Positions 17,398 through 26,129 of a stretch of DNA of 64,000 nucleotides are shown here, one piece after another. Within the stretch, counting starts at the first letter, position 1. Every line of letters begins with the position of its first letter. Source of the DNA: Gammaproteobacteria bacterium (lineage in GTDB: Bacteria; Pseudomonadota; Gammaproteobacteria; Granulosicoccales; Granulosicoccaceae). The stretch lies in contig PDPU01000024.1 of assembly GCA_002746645.1 (NCBI GenBank), positions 1 to 64,000 of the forward strand, written 5' to 3'. The position numbers and the translations under genes were made by a program. The notes beneath the pieces were generated by a model. It was not told the DNA's origin. It did no database searches and saw nothing but the letters and a program-made list of their open reading frames with translations.

Positions 17398-20169
17398 TCA
17401 GGCAGCGTGTCCGATCGGGCCGGATTGCTCGGATGAGCCTGTCGGCAGGCGCTTTGCCATCGTCATGATCATGCCGATGTCCACCAGGGTATCGGTCGAA
17501 CGCTCATCGTAGAGCAATTCCAGAGGCTTGCCGTTGTCGTCGATGCCGGCCGCGACCACGTCGTAGTCGAGATCGAAGTAGGTGCTCAGTACGCGCATGT
17601 GGTCGGCCAGATAGTTGCCGGCGAACTCGCTGACCATGGTGCCGGGCGAGCAGAAGATCACGTTGCCGAGAGCCGAGCCGTGTGGTGACAGCACATGCTC
17701 GGCATCACGGAAGATGTGTGCCTGCTCGAGCATCGTGTAGGGCTGCATGCTGGCAGTCGCATATCCTGCATCGGCAAGTGCCGGCAAGAGTTCGTCCTCG
17801 TTGAGAACCTGTCGGCGGGCGCCGCTGCCCCGGGGAATGTAGAGTCGACGCGGTCCGTCGTGTTCCAGCCAGAAACGATGTGGCTCCGACGGCAGGTGAT
17901 CGAGCATCACCTCACGCAGATCCTTCAGTACACCCCGGTTGGTCCAGCCTGTTTCCGGGCCGCGGAACATCGGTACCAGCAATCGCTTGACGTGGTAGGT
18001 GGCCGGGCGCCAGGTTTTCGGGTCCCTGGTGTCGAAGAAGGTGTGTACGTGATCGAACTCGAAACCCAGGTCTGCGAGTGACTGGCTCTGGAACCCGGGC
18101 CCGGCACGATGGATGTAGAGTTCCGGTTTCGGATCCGACAGCATGCCGAATCGGTCGAGCATCAGATAGCCGGGTAGCGAATCGATCAGCCAGTGATAGA
18201 AACACGATGGATAGCGTGAGGGAAACAGCGCCAGCGTGCCATCGATGTGGATGGTGTCCTTGTAACGTTCGTCGGCACGTTCCTTTTCCGGATCGGTTTC
18301 CGGAAGAATATGGGAGATCTCCTCCACCATCACGCCATCGGCGTCGTAGATCAGGATGATGTCGGACTCGACGAACACCGTTGCATTGGCAACCTCGGCA
18401 ACCCAGGCGCCGTACATGTCGTTGGTTGCCATGGTGTGGGGGTCGTACAATGGCCGGTCCTGCCGGTTGCGGCTGCCGAAGTCGAACGTTTCGGCAGGGT
18501 AGAGTTCATGTCTGATCATCTGGCTGCGTTCATTCCTGCTGTCGTGTGTCTCCAGATCACCGGGGTGCGTCAGGCCACAGAGTTCCCGGGTCTCCTGCTG
18601 CGCATAGCCGAAGGCCTGGAAATCGTCGTAGAAGGTCCTGTAGACAAGATCGAGAAGCGACTGGTCGTACATGTCGCCCACGGATGCGCCGCCGAAGTCG
18701 CTGTGGCCTGCCGCTTTCGCACGCAGTTCTGTCTGCGCGAAGTGCTTGCCGATGTAGTCCAGTGATTCTTCCAGATTCTCGAATCGACCGATGTAGTCGT
18801 ATTCGATGTCCCTGATCATCAGTTGCAGGTTCTGCGGGCGCCAGTGTGGATCCATGGCCACGGGCTGCTGGTTGCAGACCACTTCCACGAAGGTACGGAA
18901 ATCGACTGTCTCCGTTGCATCGGTGATTTCCTCCGGTGACACCCCCTTGAGCTGGGCAAGGATGATCTTTCTGGCGGGGGAAGGCCAACCGGGGGCGATC
19001 TTCGAGAGATAGGCCGACAGCAGGCGTGTGTAGGGATTGCGCACCATGGTGAAGCGCCTGAATTCGTCCGAGAACAGCACTCGTTTCTGGAACTCGTCGA
19101 CGTAGGCGGTCGGATGCTTCAGCGGTGACCTGGTGATGTCGTGAATGTTGGTGTTTGCGGGCAGGGGAAAGCCCTGCTCCTCTTCCTGCAGCGCTTCGAG
19201 CAGGAGCGTCGAGGCCACCGTCGGGTTCTCGATGTACGCATAGCCGTGCTTCAAGGAGATGTTGACGAGGTAGTTCACCAGGTCCGGACGCATGTTGTCG
19301 GCCGCGAGTTCCTTCAGCGTCGGGCTGATCACCGTCGGATCCTTCGCCAGCAACGAGGGTGGCGGTGCGTGCTTGAGTGACGCCGCGTAGGGCCTTTCGA
19401 AACCGAATTCCTGCATGATCGGATCACAGATGTCGATGAACACCTTCTGTTCTTCACGTGTCCATGCGTGCCAGCCGGCCAGACCATCATCGAATGCCCC
19501 GGAGGTGCCTTCCATCCTGCCGCCTTCGCTGCAGGATGAATTGATCGGATTGCCGGAAATGAAGTCGGCGGGGGTATCGTCATGCGCCATGCCGAGCCTG
19601 CTCATGACCTCGTCGTATACCTTGTGGGGATTCTCCATCAGCTCGTGGTGGCGCACCACGGCGCAGTGTTCACTGTCGTGGAGATGGCGGGAAGCGTCGA
19701 TGTTCCGTCGCCAGTGCTCGCAGAGCTGCGCGAAATCGAGATGCGCGAATTCCTCGAGTCTGCGTGCCGCGTTGACCACCTCGACACCGTTGCGCATCAC
19801 GTGGATCACGGCAAGACGACCGAAAACGTCGGTGGCCCTGCGAAAGCCGTTCCGACTCAGGTTGCCCTTCGCGATCCAGTATTTCTTCGTCTCGTCCCGG
19901 GGGATTTCCGTCAGTCCGTACTGCATCCTGCACAGCATCTCGGAATACACTGCGGCACGCTGTGACGCGTCCAGCTGGCAGTTCTCGAGGTTGTCGTCGT
20001 GATCGGGATGCTGTTCCTCGTACGTGATCAGGAATTCGATGAAGTTGCTGATCAGCGGTGCCTCGCCGATACGCTCCGGTTCGAGCACGTCGCGGTGCTT
20101 CGCCATCGACTCGATCACGGCACGGGTGCTGCTGCCGATGCCGCTGATGAGGAGAGGGGTAATGCGCAT
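17398..20169 (-). CDS. Three-domain sulfotransferase-sulfotransferase-GT61 glycosyltransferase fusion
   Basis: A 923-residue protein. Residues 1-265 resemble a PAPS-dependent sulfotransferase: SGIGSSTRAVIES near the N-terminus is the 5'-phosphosulfate-type loop, and VMRNGVEVVNAARR (124-137) matches the 3'-phosphate motif. Residues 300-530 resemble carbohydrate sulfotransferase family Sulfotransfer_2: YIENPTVASTLLLEAL and FTMVRNPYTRLLSAYLSK; the usual lysine after the first proline is a threonine (Thr317). Residues 585-875 are a GT61-type (DUF563) glycosyltransferase with FYHWLIDSLPGYLML, RRLYIPRG and the characteristic SPHGSALGNVIFCSPG. The start at 20169 leaves a 50-bp gap from the upstream glycosyltransferase. 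The combination predicts sequential sugar addition and sulfation of a surface glycan; acceptor and order are unknown. Confidence 0.85.
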   Translation of the reverse strand: MRITPLLISGIGSSTRAVIESMAKHRDVLEPERIGEAPLISNFIEFLITYEEQHPDHDDNLENCQLDASQRAAVYSEMLCRMQYGLTEIPRDETKKYWIAKGNLSRNGFRRATDVFGRLAVIHVMRNGVEVVNAARRLEEFAHLDFAQLCEHWRRNIDASRHLHDSEHCAVVRHHELMENPHKVYDEVMSRLGMAHDDTPADFISGNPINSSCSEGGRMEGTSGAFDDGLAGWHAWTREEQKVFIDICDPIMQEFGFERPYAASLKHAPPPSLLAKDPTVISPTLKELAADNMRPDLVNYLVNISLKHGYAYIENPTVASTLLLEALQEEEQGFPLPANTNIHDITRSPLKHPTAYVDEFQKRVLFSDEFRRFTMVRNPYTRLLSAYLSKIAPGWPSPARKIILAQLKGVSPEEITDATETVDFRTFVEVVCNQQPVAMDPHWRPQNLQLMIRDIEYDYIGRFENLEESLDYIGKHFAQTELRAKAAGHSDFGGASVGDMYDQSLLDLVYRTFYDDFQAFGYAQQETRELCGLTHPGDLETHDSRNERSQMIRHELYPAETFDFGSRNRQDRPLYDPHTMATNDMYGAWVAEVANATVFVESDIILIYDADGVMVEEISHILPETDPEKERADERYKDTIHIDGTLALFPSRYPSCFYHWLIDSLPGYLMLDRFGMLSDPKPELYIHRAGPGFQSQSLADLGFEFDHVHTFFDTRDPKTWRPATYHVKRLLVPMFRGPETGWTNRGVLKDLREVMLDHLPSEPHRFWLEHDGPRRLYIPRGSGARRQVLNEDELLPALADAGYATASMQPYTMLEQAHIFRDAEHVLSPHGSALGNVIFCSPGTMVSEFAGNYLADHMRVLSTYFDLDYDVVAAGIDDNGKPLELLYDERSTDTLVDIGMIMTMAKRLPTGSSEQSGPIGHAA

Positions 20170-20219
20170 GGTGAGGTTACCTGGAATGATCGTTTGACGT
20201 GAGACGGGGCAACGATGTG

Positions 20220-22223
20220 TCAGTTGGCAACGGCACGTGGTTCGGGGGGCTGTCGATTGCCGGTGTTTTCCCGGTCGGCAGTGCCGTCGAAGGCACCGCA
20301 TTCGGCAAGACGGTTCACGAACCATGCCCAGCTGTGTCGATCGCGCACCAGAGCCTTGCCGGCGTCGGTGCGAGAGGTGATGTCGGTGCCGCGATCCATG
20401 AGCAGGCGAATGCCTCGCTCGTAGGCGTCGATGTCTTCGAAGTCGTCGACGAGCCAGCCGGTGTCGTCGTTTACCAGCTCGTCGATGCCGCCGACGCGGG
20501 AGCTCAGCACGGGCAGTCCGCGTGACATCATCTGGATCAGTACCGTCGGCAGACCTTCCCATTCGGACGTGCAGAGAAACAGGCGATATTCGCTGAAGTC
20601 GATTTCCTCGATGGAGTTGTAGACTCCGCGGTATTCGATGTTGGGAAACTCACCGTGCATGATGCGTGTGCCGACGTTGTCGTTGCCCTCGGGGCCATAG
20701 ACGTCGAAGCGGAGCTGGGGCAGACGCTCGGCAACCTCGACCAGGATGTCGGGGCGCTTCTGCCGTGACAGCCGACCGCACCAGAGCACCTTGTCGCCAC
20801 GTACGCCACTGACCTTTTTTCTTGCCGGATGGCTGAGCGGTGTGTACACGCAGTGGAGCCTGGCCATGAGTGCTTCGGGGAAGCCATACATGGTGCGGAT
20901 GTCGTCGATGATCTTCTGGTTGTCGAACCAGACGTGCCTGAGGTAGGGCAGCGTCTCGGGCAGGTAGTCGGGGATGTAGCCAACCGGTGCGCCAAGCGGT
21001 GAGTAGTCGAAGCAGAACAGGCTCGCATACAGGTCGGTAACCGTGGCGAGGGGCTTCGCGTGCCAGCGGTACATTTCCCAGCAGGCGTGTGAATTGATGT
21101 TGATGATCTTTTCGGGCGCGATGTGTCCGATCAGTACATGGAGAGCGCTGACCTTTTCGGCGAAGTCGTTGAAGGGCACCACTTCTTCCATGCAGATGAC
21201 CCGCGTGCCGCTTTTCAGCCACTCGGCCATCGACACTGACGAGGATTCGGTGACGATCAGCAGCACCTCATCCATCGAATAGTGCTCCTGCATCGCCTTC
21301 AGATAGAAGGTTGCAATGAGATCGGCTCCACCGTGACTCAGGAACGGCACCACGATCACGGCCTTCACGCCGTCGTGCAGGTGTTCGGTGAGTGTCGTCA
21401 GGTACTTGGCGGGCATCGGGAACGGATAGCGCACGATCGCATTGAGCTTCTGCTCGGCCGTCGAGAGCTGCGGCTCGATCTTCGACAGTTCGGCAAAGTC
21501 ATCGAGAAGATTCTTCGGCAGCGAGCGGTTGGTCGGCCAGCGTCCTTCCTTGCGGCCCCAGGTTACATAGTGGTTGAGGTAGCCGTGCTCGGGCTCGAGA
21601 TCGGGGTTTCGGTGCGCGTAGTAACGCGGGTCGAAGTTCTCCGACGGTCTCTGGTCGAGACGGTGCTCGCTCTTCAGATAGGCGATGAGCGGCAACTCGC
21701 CCGGCGCCAGGGTCTTGCCATGACGCTGTCGATACCAGGCGTGGTCGAACCAGCGGCAGGGGTCGAAGTCGTTGTGAATGCCGTGACTGATGAAGTGCTC
21801 GAAGGCGGCTGCTTCGTTCAGTTCGTGCAGGTCATGCCGGGCGCGATACCAGTGCACATCGAAGAGGTCCTTGATCTTCCTGATGTGCTGATAGATCTCG
21901 CTGTCGTACTGCATCGAGAAACGGTTGAAGTGGAAGCCACTCGGCTCGTGCACCAGCGTGATCCTGCTGCCGCTCGGGATGTCGTGGTTCTGGAGATCGA
22001 CGCTGAAGCCGACGTCCGGCGACCCACCGTGCACGGCCTGGACATCAGGCCGTCGCTGGTCGGGAATCACTTCGCCGACGCGCTTGCCGTCGGCGAGTAT
22101 GCTGAGAGGCTGTCCGGCCGGGTAGGTAATCATCCATCCGGACACCGTGGCGCCGTCGCGCCTCTCGATGTTGCCGATGGCCTTGGCGCTCTTGCGCTTC
22201 TTGAAACGGGGCAGCTTGATCAC
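20220..22223 (-). CDS. GT4-family glycosyltransferase with FD-WY repeat region
   Basis: A 667-residue protein. Residues 20-100 form a beta-rich domain. Three degenerate FD..WY/YY units follow (FDVHWYRARHD at 121, FDPCRWFDHAWYRQRHG at 153, FDPRYYAHRNPDL at 197), a pattern seen in bacterial capsule and cell-wall glycosyltransferases. The GT-B catalytic part runs from about 285 to 640: KAVIVVPFLSHGGAD opens the N-lobe, and VLWCGRLSRQKRPDILVEV, FLCTSEWEGLPTVLIQMMSR and GGIDELVNDDTGWLV are typical GT4 donor-site motifs. It overlaps the GT2 gene upstream by 4 bp and is followed by the sulfotransferase fusion, so all act on one glycan. The sugar donor is not predictable. Confidence 0.92.
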   Translation of the reverse strand: MIKLPRFKKRKSAKAIGNIERRDGATVSGWMITYPAGQPLSILADGKRVGEVIPDQRRPDVQAVHGGSPDVGFSVDLQNHDIPSGSRITLVHEPSGFHFNRFSMQYDSEIYQHIRKIKDLFDVHWYRARHDLHELNEAAAFEHFISHGIHNDFDPCRWFDHAWYRQRHGKTLAPGELPLIAYLKSEHRLDQRPSENFDPRYYAHRNPDLEPEHGYLNHYVTWGRKEGRWPTNRSLPKNLLDDFAELSKIEPQLSTAEQKLNAIVRYPFPMPAKYLTTLTEHLHDGVKAVIVVPFLSHGGADLIATFYLKAMQEHYSMDEVLLIVTESSSVSMAEWLKSGTRVICMEEVVPFNDFAEKVSALHVLIGHIAPEKIININSHACWEMYRWHAKPLATVTDLYASLFCFDYSPLGAPVGYIPDYLPETLPYLRHVWFDNQKIIDDIRTMYGFPEALMARLHCVYTPLSHPARKKVSGVRGDKVLWCGRLSRQKRPDILVEVAERLPQLRFDVYGPEGNDNVGTRIMHGEFPNIEYRGVYNSIEEIDFSEYRLFLCTSEWEGLPTVLIQMMSRGLPVLSSRVGGIDELVNDDTGWLVDDFEDIDAYERGIRLLMDRGTDITSRTDAGKALVRDRHSWAWFVNRLAECGAFDGTADRENTGNRQPPEPRAVAN

Positions 22224-23092
22224 GCTTGACGCACCTTCGCGGGCGCTGCCGGGGCAGCAGCCTTGTCGCGGGAGTAGATGTTGTGGATACGCGGAACCGC
22301 TCTGAGGGTGTTCGTCTGCTTCAGCAGCGATTCACTGTTCTTGGCAATGCGCACGTAGTGCGCGGTGCCCATGGCAACCTTGTGCACGAAACCGTTGCGG
22401 ATGGTTTCGACGTTCCAGGTCCAGTCTTCGAAACCGAAACCCTCGCCGATGCGGTTTCGCGTGTAGGGGTAGTCGCGATAGACCTGTGTCGGAGCGAAGG
22501 ACAACGCGGTCCAGTAGTTCATGAAGTAGATGTTCTCCAACTCGAAGTCGCGTGATTCCATGTCGACGTGATTGAAGACGTGCGCGTTTTCGTTGCCGAA
22601 CATCACGTTGTACTCGGGATGCAGGACGAACCGGTCACTGTCCATGCACTGGGCAGCGAGATGGCAATCGACGAGCCAGGTACGACACCAGAGGTCGTCG
22701 CCATCGAGAAATGTGGTGAAGCGCCCCCTGGCGATCTGTACGGCGTGGTTGCGCGACTCGGCAAGGTCGCCATGGGTCACTTCTTCGATGCGAGTGCCGC
22801 GGTCTGCGAACCGGCCAGCCACCTCCCTGGTTGGCTCATCGGGCTTGTCAAGCACGATGATGAGTTCGGTTGCAAGGCCGAATTCGGCGGCACAGCGTCG
22901 CGCTCGCTCGACACTGCGCAGCGTCGGATAGAGAATCTGGCCCTCGTGATGTGCATTGACCACACAGGAGATCACGGGGTCCCGGTTGCCGGCAGCACGG
23001 GCGAAGTCGACCACGGTCGTATCCGGTGACGACGCCTGTTCGGATTCAGGGGGCGTATCCGGTGCAGGATTCCGTGGCTGATTCTCATTCAT
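22220..23092 (-). CDS. GT2-family glycosyltransferase
   Basis: A 290-residue GT-A fold enzyme; start at ATG 23092, with an alternative GTG at 23107. The first 35 residues are a disordered proline/serine stretch. The fold then opens with ISCVVNAHHEGQILYPTLRS, TELIIVLDKPDEPT and ESRNHAVQIARGRFTTFLDG. DGDDLW is the DxD metal/nucleotide motif. The C-terminal part has FGFEDWTWNVETI, the ED-W motif common in GT2 enzymes. It is the middle gene of a leftward run of four. Its stop overlaps the GT4 start, so translation is coupled. It probably adds one residue of the glycan built by the cluster. Confidence 0.92.
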   Translation of the reverse strand: MNENQPRNPAPDTPPESEQASSPDTTVVDFARAAGNRDPVISCVVNAHHEGQILYPTLRSVERARRCAAEFGLATELIIVLDKPDEPTREVAGRFADRGTRIEEVTHGDLAESRNHAVQIARGRFTTFLDGDDLWCRTWLVDCHLAAQCMDSDRFVLHPEYNVMFGNENAHVFNHVDMESRDFELENIYFMNYWTALSFAPTQVYRDYPYTRNRIGEGFGFEDWTWNVETIRNGFVHKVAMGTAHYVRIAKNSESLLKQTNTLRAVPRIHNIYSRDKAAAPAAPAKVRQA

Positions 23093-23203
23093 GTGTGGCA
23101 CGCTCACGTTCGACGCAGACCGGCGGTATTGCCGGTCGTTTCGACGTGAACTGCTGCACGGAATGTGCCAGTGGGAAAGCGTGGAAAGCCTTTGCGAGCC
23201 TCG

Positions 23204-23863
23204 CTACTTCCCGGGCAGCCACGACACGTCCGTCACCTTCCACTGCGGCCCGCCTTCGGGCACATCGGCGTGGTGGGTGAGACGGGTGAGGGAGACATTG
23301 CCGATGTCGAAACTCACGCTGTTGTGAAGCGGCAGATTCAGGGCGATCTGCAACGCCGCAAGGATGGGGCCTCGATGGGTGATCACGACGACGTTCCCGC
23401 CGCGGTGTTCCGCACACATCCGGTCGATGAACCCCTGCACACGGTTTCGCAGCGCTTCGAAACTCTCGCCGCCGGGGGCGACCTGTTCGGGTGGCAGTGG
23501 CCAGTAGGCCAGGTAGCCGTCGTTTCGACGGGCGAAGAGTTCGGCGTGGGTCAGGCCGTTGAAGTCGCCGAAGTCCTGCTCGACAATGGCGGCGTCGGAT
23601 TCCCGGCGGAGCTCGATGGCACCGGCGTCGACCAGGGCGTCCGCAGTCTGGCTGGCGCGCTTCATCGGACTCGTGACCCAGTGGGCGCCCACGGGCAACT
23701 GCCTCGCGATGCTCTCGAAGAGCGGACGGTCGCCGGTATCGCAGTCGACGTCGAGACTGCCGTACATCACGTCGCGGATCGAGGGCACCAGCGCATGACG
23801 CACCCACCAGAAGCGCGTGGCATTCCGGGGGTTCGGCAGGCGATCTCTGTAGGAGCTGTTCAT
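23204..23863 (-). CDS. Histidine phosphatase family protein (phosphoglycerate-mutase-like)
   Basis: A 219-residue branch-1 histidine phosphatase. The catalytic histidine motif appears as WWVRHALVPS, with alanine where most members have glycine (RHG). The second half of the site is VVVITHRGPILAAL. SPMKRASQTADAL supplies the conserved arginine region and QDFGDFNGLTHAEL follows the usual pattern. Enzymes of this family dephosphorylate sugar phosphates, nucleotide derivatives or cobalamin intermediates; the substrate cannot be read here. It is first in the leftward glycan cluster, 111 bp before the GT2 gene, and may recycle a phosphorylated precursor or the PAP by-product of sulfation (speculative). 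Confidence 0.9.
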   Translation of the reverse strand: MNSSYRDRLPNPRNATRFWWVRHALVPSIRDVMYGSLDVDCDTGDRPLFESIARQLPVGAHWVTSPMKRASQTADALVDAGAIELRRESDAAIVEQDFGDFNGLTHAELFARRNDGYLAYWPLPPEQVAPGGESFEALRNRVQGFIDRMCAEHRGGNVVVITHRGPILAALQIALNLPLHNSVSFDIGNVSLTRLTHHADVPEGGPQWKVTDVSWLPGK

Positions 23864-24043
23864 GGCCGGGGAGCGCGGCCGGGGGACGGGTATCCGCGGC
23901 GCGACGTTTCTGTCTCGAAATTGACTCTATTGTAGATTGTGAGCCCATGCCCGGTCTCGAAACAGCGCACAGGCGTCTTCCGGGCCGGGATCGCGAGCCG
24001 AGGTCAACTGATGCCATCGGCAGTACCAACGAGGAAAATACCG

Positions 24044-25537
24044 ATGCACCGCTACGGAAACACCGCACTTGCAACACTGACTCTGGCCGTTGCCACCGCG
24101 TTTGCCGGCATGGTCCAGGCCGCCGCTCGTACCGACGTCGTCATCGGCATGGCGCTCGAGCCACCGAACCTCGACCCGACTGCGGGCGCCGCGGCTGCCA
24201 TTGATGAAGTCGTCTACGCCAACATCTACGAAGGCCTCACGCGCTTCGGCCCCGATGGCAGCGTGCTGCCCGCGCTCGCCGAAAGCTGGACGGTCGAGGA
24301 CGACGGCACCCGTTACGTGTTCAGGCTTCGTGAAGGCGTGAAGTTCCACGATGGCAACGACTTCAGTGCCGATGACGTGAAGTTCTCGATCGAGCGTGCC
24401 ATGGCCGACGATTCCGCCAATGCACAGAAGCAGCTCTTCGCCAACATCGACTCGGTCGAGGTCATCGACCCCACGACCATCACCATCGACATGAAGACCC
24501 CGGATGGCAACCTGCCGTTCAATCTCGCCTGGGGCGATGCCGTGATCCTCGATCCCGAGAGCGCCGATGATGCCGCCAGAGCGCCGGTGGGTACCGGCCC
24601 CTTCACCTTCGACGAATGGGTGCAGGGCGATCGCATCGTGATCCGGAAGAGCGACGATTACTGGGGCGAGCCCGTGAAGCTCGACACTGCCACCTTCAGG
24701 TTCATCAGCGAACCGGCGGCGGCCTATTCGGCGCTGCTGACGGGTGATGTCGATGCCTTTCCGGTGTATCCCGCGCCCGAGAACCTCGCCGAGTTCGAGG
24801 CCGATCCGCGCTTCAGTGTCATCGTCGGCTCCACCGAAGGCGAGACCATTCTCGCCATGAACAACCAGTCGGAAGCACTGAAGGACAAGCGCGTGCGCGA
24901 GGCGATTGCGCATGCGATCAGCCGCGAGGAAATCATCGATGGCGCCATGTTCGGTTACGGCACACCGATCGGCTCGCACTTCGCGCCGCATCATCCGGCT
25001 TATGTCGACATGACGGAACTCTCCGCGCACGATCCCGAGAAAGCCGAGGCGATGCTGAAGGAAGCAGGCTTCGACGACAAGCTCACCCTGTCGCTGAAAC
25101 TGCCGCCGCCGGCCTACGCGCGGCGTGGTGGCGAGATCATTGCGGCGCAACTGCGCGAAGTGGGCATCGAGACCGAGATCGAGAACGTCGAATGGGCGCA
25201 GTGGCTCGAGCAGGTGTTCAAGGGCAGGGACTTCGACCTGACCATCGTCTCGCACACCGAACCCATGGACATCGGCATCTACGCACGGCCGGACTATTAC
25301 TTCCAGTATCGGAACGAAGACTTCGACGCGGTGATGGAAGCACTGGGCGCCGAAACCGATGCCGCGAAGCGCACCGAGCTGTTGCAGCAGGCGCAGGAAA
25401 TCATCGCGAAGGACTACGTCAACGGCTTTCTGTTCCAGCTGGCCCGAACGGGTGTGGCCGATGCGAAACTGAAGGGGCTCTGGGAGAATTCGCCGACGCA
25501 GGCGAATGATCTGACGGGGGTCTACTGGGAGGAGTGA
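24044..25537 (+). CDS. ABC transporter substrate-binding protein, peptide/opine type (SBP_bac_5)
   Basis: A 497-residue periplasmic binding protein. The start at 24044 is chosen for the AGGA at 24032-24035 and for the signal peptide that follows (MHRYGNTALATLTLAVATAF ending VQAA). Family-5 motifs: PPNLDPT at the mature N-terminus, LAESWTVEDDGTRYVFRLR, FHDGNDFSADDVKFSIERAM, and late IARPDYYFQYRN-type peptide-binding segments. The matching permeases and ATPase begin 5.8 kb downstream (31329-35015). Binding protein, permeases and ATPase normally form one operon, so this gene looks separated from its partners by the Vsr/Dcm and PrpD/ComA genes. Confidence 0.94.
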   Translation: MHRYGNTALATLTLAVATAFAGMVQAAARTDVVIGMALEPPNLDPTAGAAAAIDEVVYANIYEGLTRFGPDGSVLPALAESWTVEDDGTRYVFRLREGVKFHDGNDFSADDVKFSIERAMADDSANAQKQLFANIDSVEVIDPTTITIDMKTPDGNLPFNLAWGDAVILDPESADDAARAPVGTGPFTFDEWVQGDRIVIRKSDDYWGEPVKLDTATFRFISEPAAAYSALLTGDVDAFPVYPAPENLAEFEADPRFSVIVGSTEGETILAMNNQSEALKDKRVREAIAHAISREEIIDGAMFGYGTPIGSHFAPHHPAYVDMTELSAHDPEKAEAMLKEAGFDDKLTLSLKLPPPAYARRGGEIIAAQLREVGIETEIENVEWAQWLEQVFKGRDFDLTIVSHTEPMDIGIYARPDYYFQYRNEDFDAVMEALGAETDAAKRTELLQQAQEIIAKDYVNGFLFQLARTGVADAKLKGLWENSPTQANDLTGVYWEE

Positions 25538-25546
25538 AGCCCGGTA

Positions 25547-26017
25547 TCAGGTGCGTTCCGGCTCGTCCGGGATGACCAGCGTCGGCAAATCGCCTTCAAG
25601 CCATGCACGAACCCGCGCGGCGATGGCGTCGGCCGGTTCGTGTCTGAGGGCGCATTCCCAGACCGTGGCAACCCGCCAGCCTGCCGCCAGCAGTTCATCG
25701 GCACTCCGCGAATCGCGGACCACGTTCTGTTCGAATTTCCGCGTCCAGAACTCGGTGCGCGTGGCCGGGGTGGTGGTGTAGCGGCAGTTCTCGTGCCGAT
25801 GCCAGAAGCAGCCGTGCACGAAACAGACACTGCGGAATCGCGGAAACACGATATCCGGACGCCCCGGCAGATCCTTCCGGTGCAGGCGAAAGCGAAGCCC
25901 CTGCCGGTGGAGCGCCTTTCTCAGCAGCAGCTCCGGCCGGGTGTCCTTGCCTCTGATGCCGCTCATCATCCGGGATCGCGTGCGTTGGTCGACTGTGTCC
26001 GTCACTTCGGTTGTCAT
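25547..26017 (-). CDS. vsr: Very short patch repair endonuclease
   Basis: A 156-residue Vsr-family mismatch endonuclease, which nicks next to T:G mismatches created by deamination of 5-methylcytosine. RSRMMSGIRGKDTRPEL is the family N-terminus. GRPDIVF carries the metal-binding aspartate (Asp55). FVHGCFWHRHENC gives the conserved histidines and zinc-ligand cysteines. The start at 26017 matches family length; longer alternatives to 26086 add atypical sequence. It is divergent from the cytosine methylase gene at 26130, the pairing expected from the dcm-vsr system, although E. coli has the two in tandem rather than head to head. Confidence 0.94.
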   Translation of the reverse strand: MTTEVTDTVDQRTRSRMMSGIRGKDTRPELLLRKALHRQGLRFRLHRKDLPGRPDIVFPRFRSVCFVHGCFWHRHENCRYTTTPATRTEFWTRKFEQNVVRDSRSADELLAAGWRVATVWECALRHEPADAIAARVRAWLEGDLPTLVIPDEPERT

Positions 26018-26080
26018 CGAACTGTTGAGGGAACAATGTCTCATTGTCGGCTGAGCGCGGGGGCCGTGCATGGTCTTTCG

Positions 26081-26098
26081 TGCCATGCCATAATGGCA
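26081..26098. promoter_or_regulatory. Palindromic operator candidate between vsr and dcm
   Basis: TGCCAT at 26081-26086 and ATGGCA at 26093-26098 form a perfect inverted repeat with a 6-bp centre. It overlaps a -10-like CATAAT (26089-26094) placed 35 bp before the methylase start. The methylase has an N-terminal helix-turn-helix, so autoregulation at this site, as shown for M.SsoII and M.EcoRII-type enzymes, is a reasonable inference. Confidence 0.55.
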
Positions 26099-26129
26099 AA
26101 ATCATTCCCGGTTTTGCTGAAGCGTTTCC

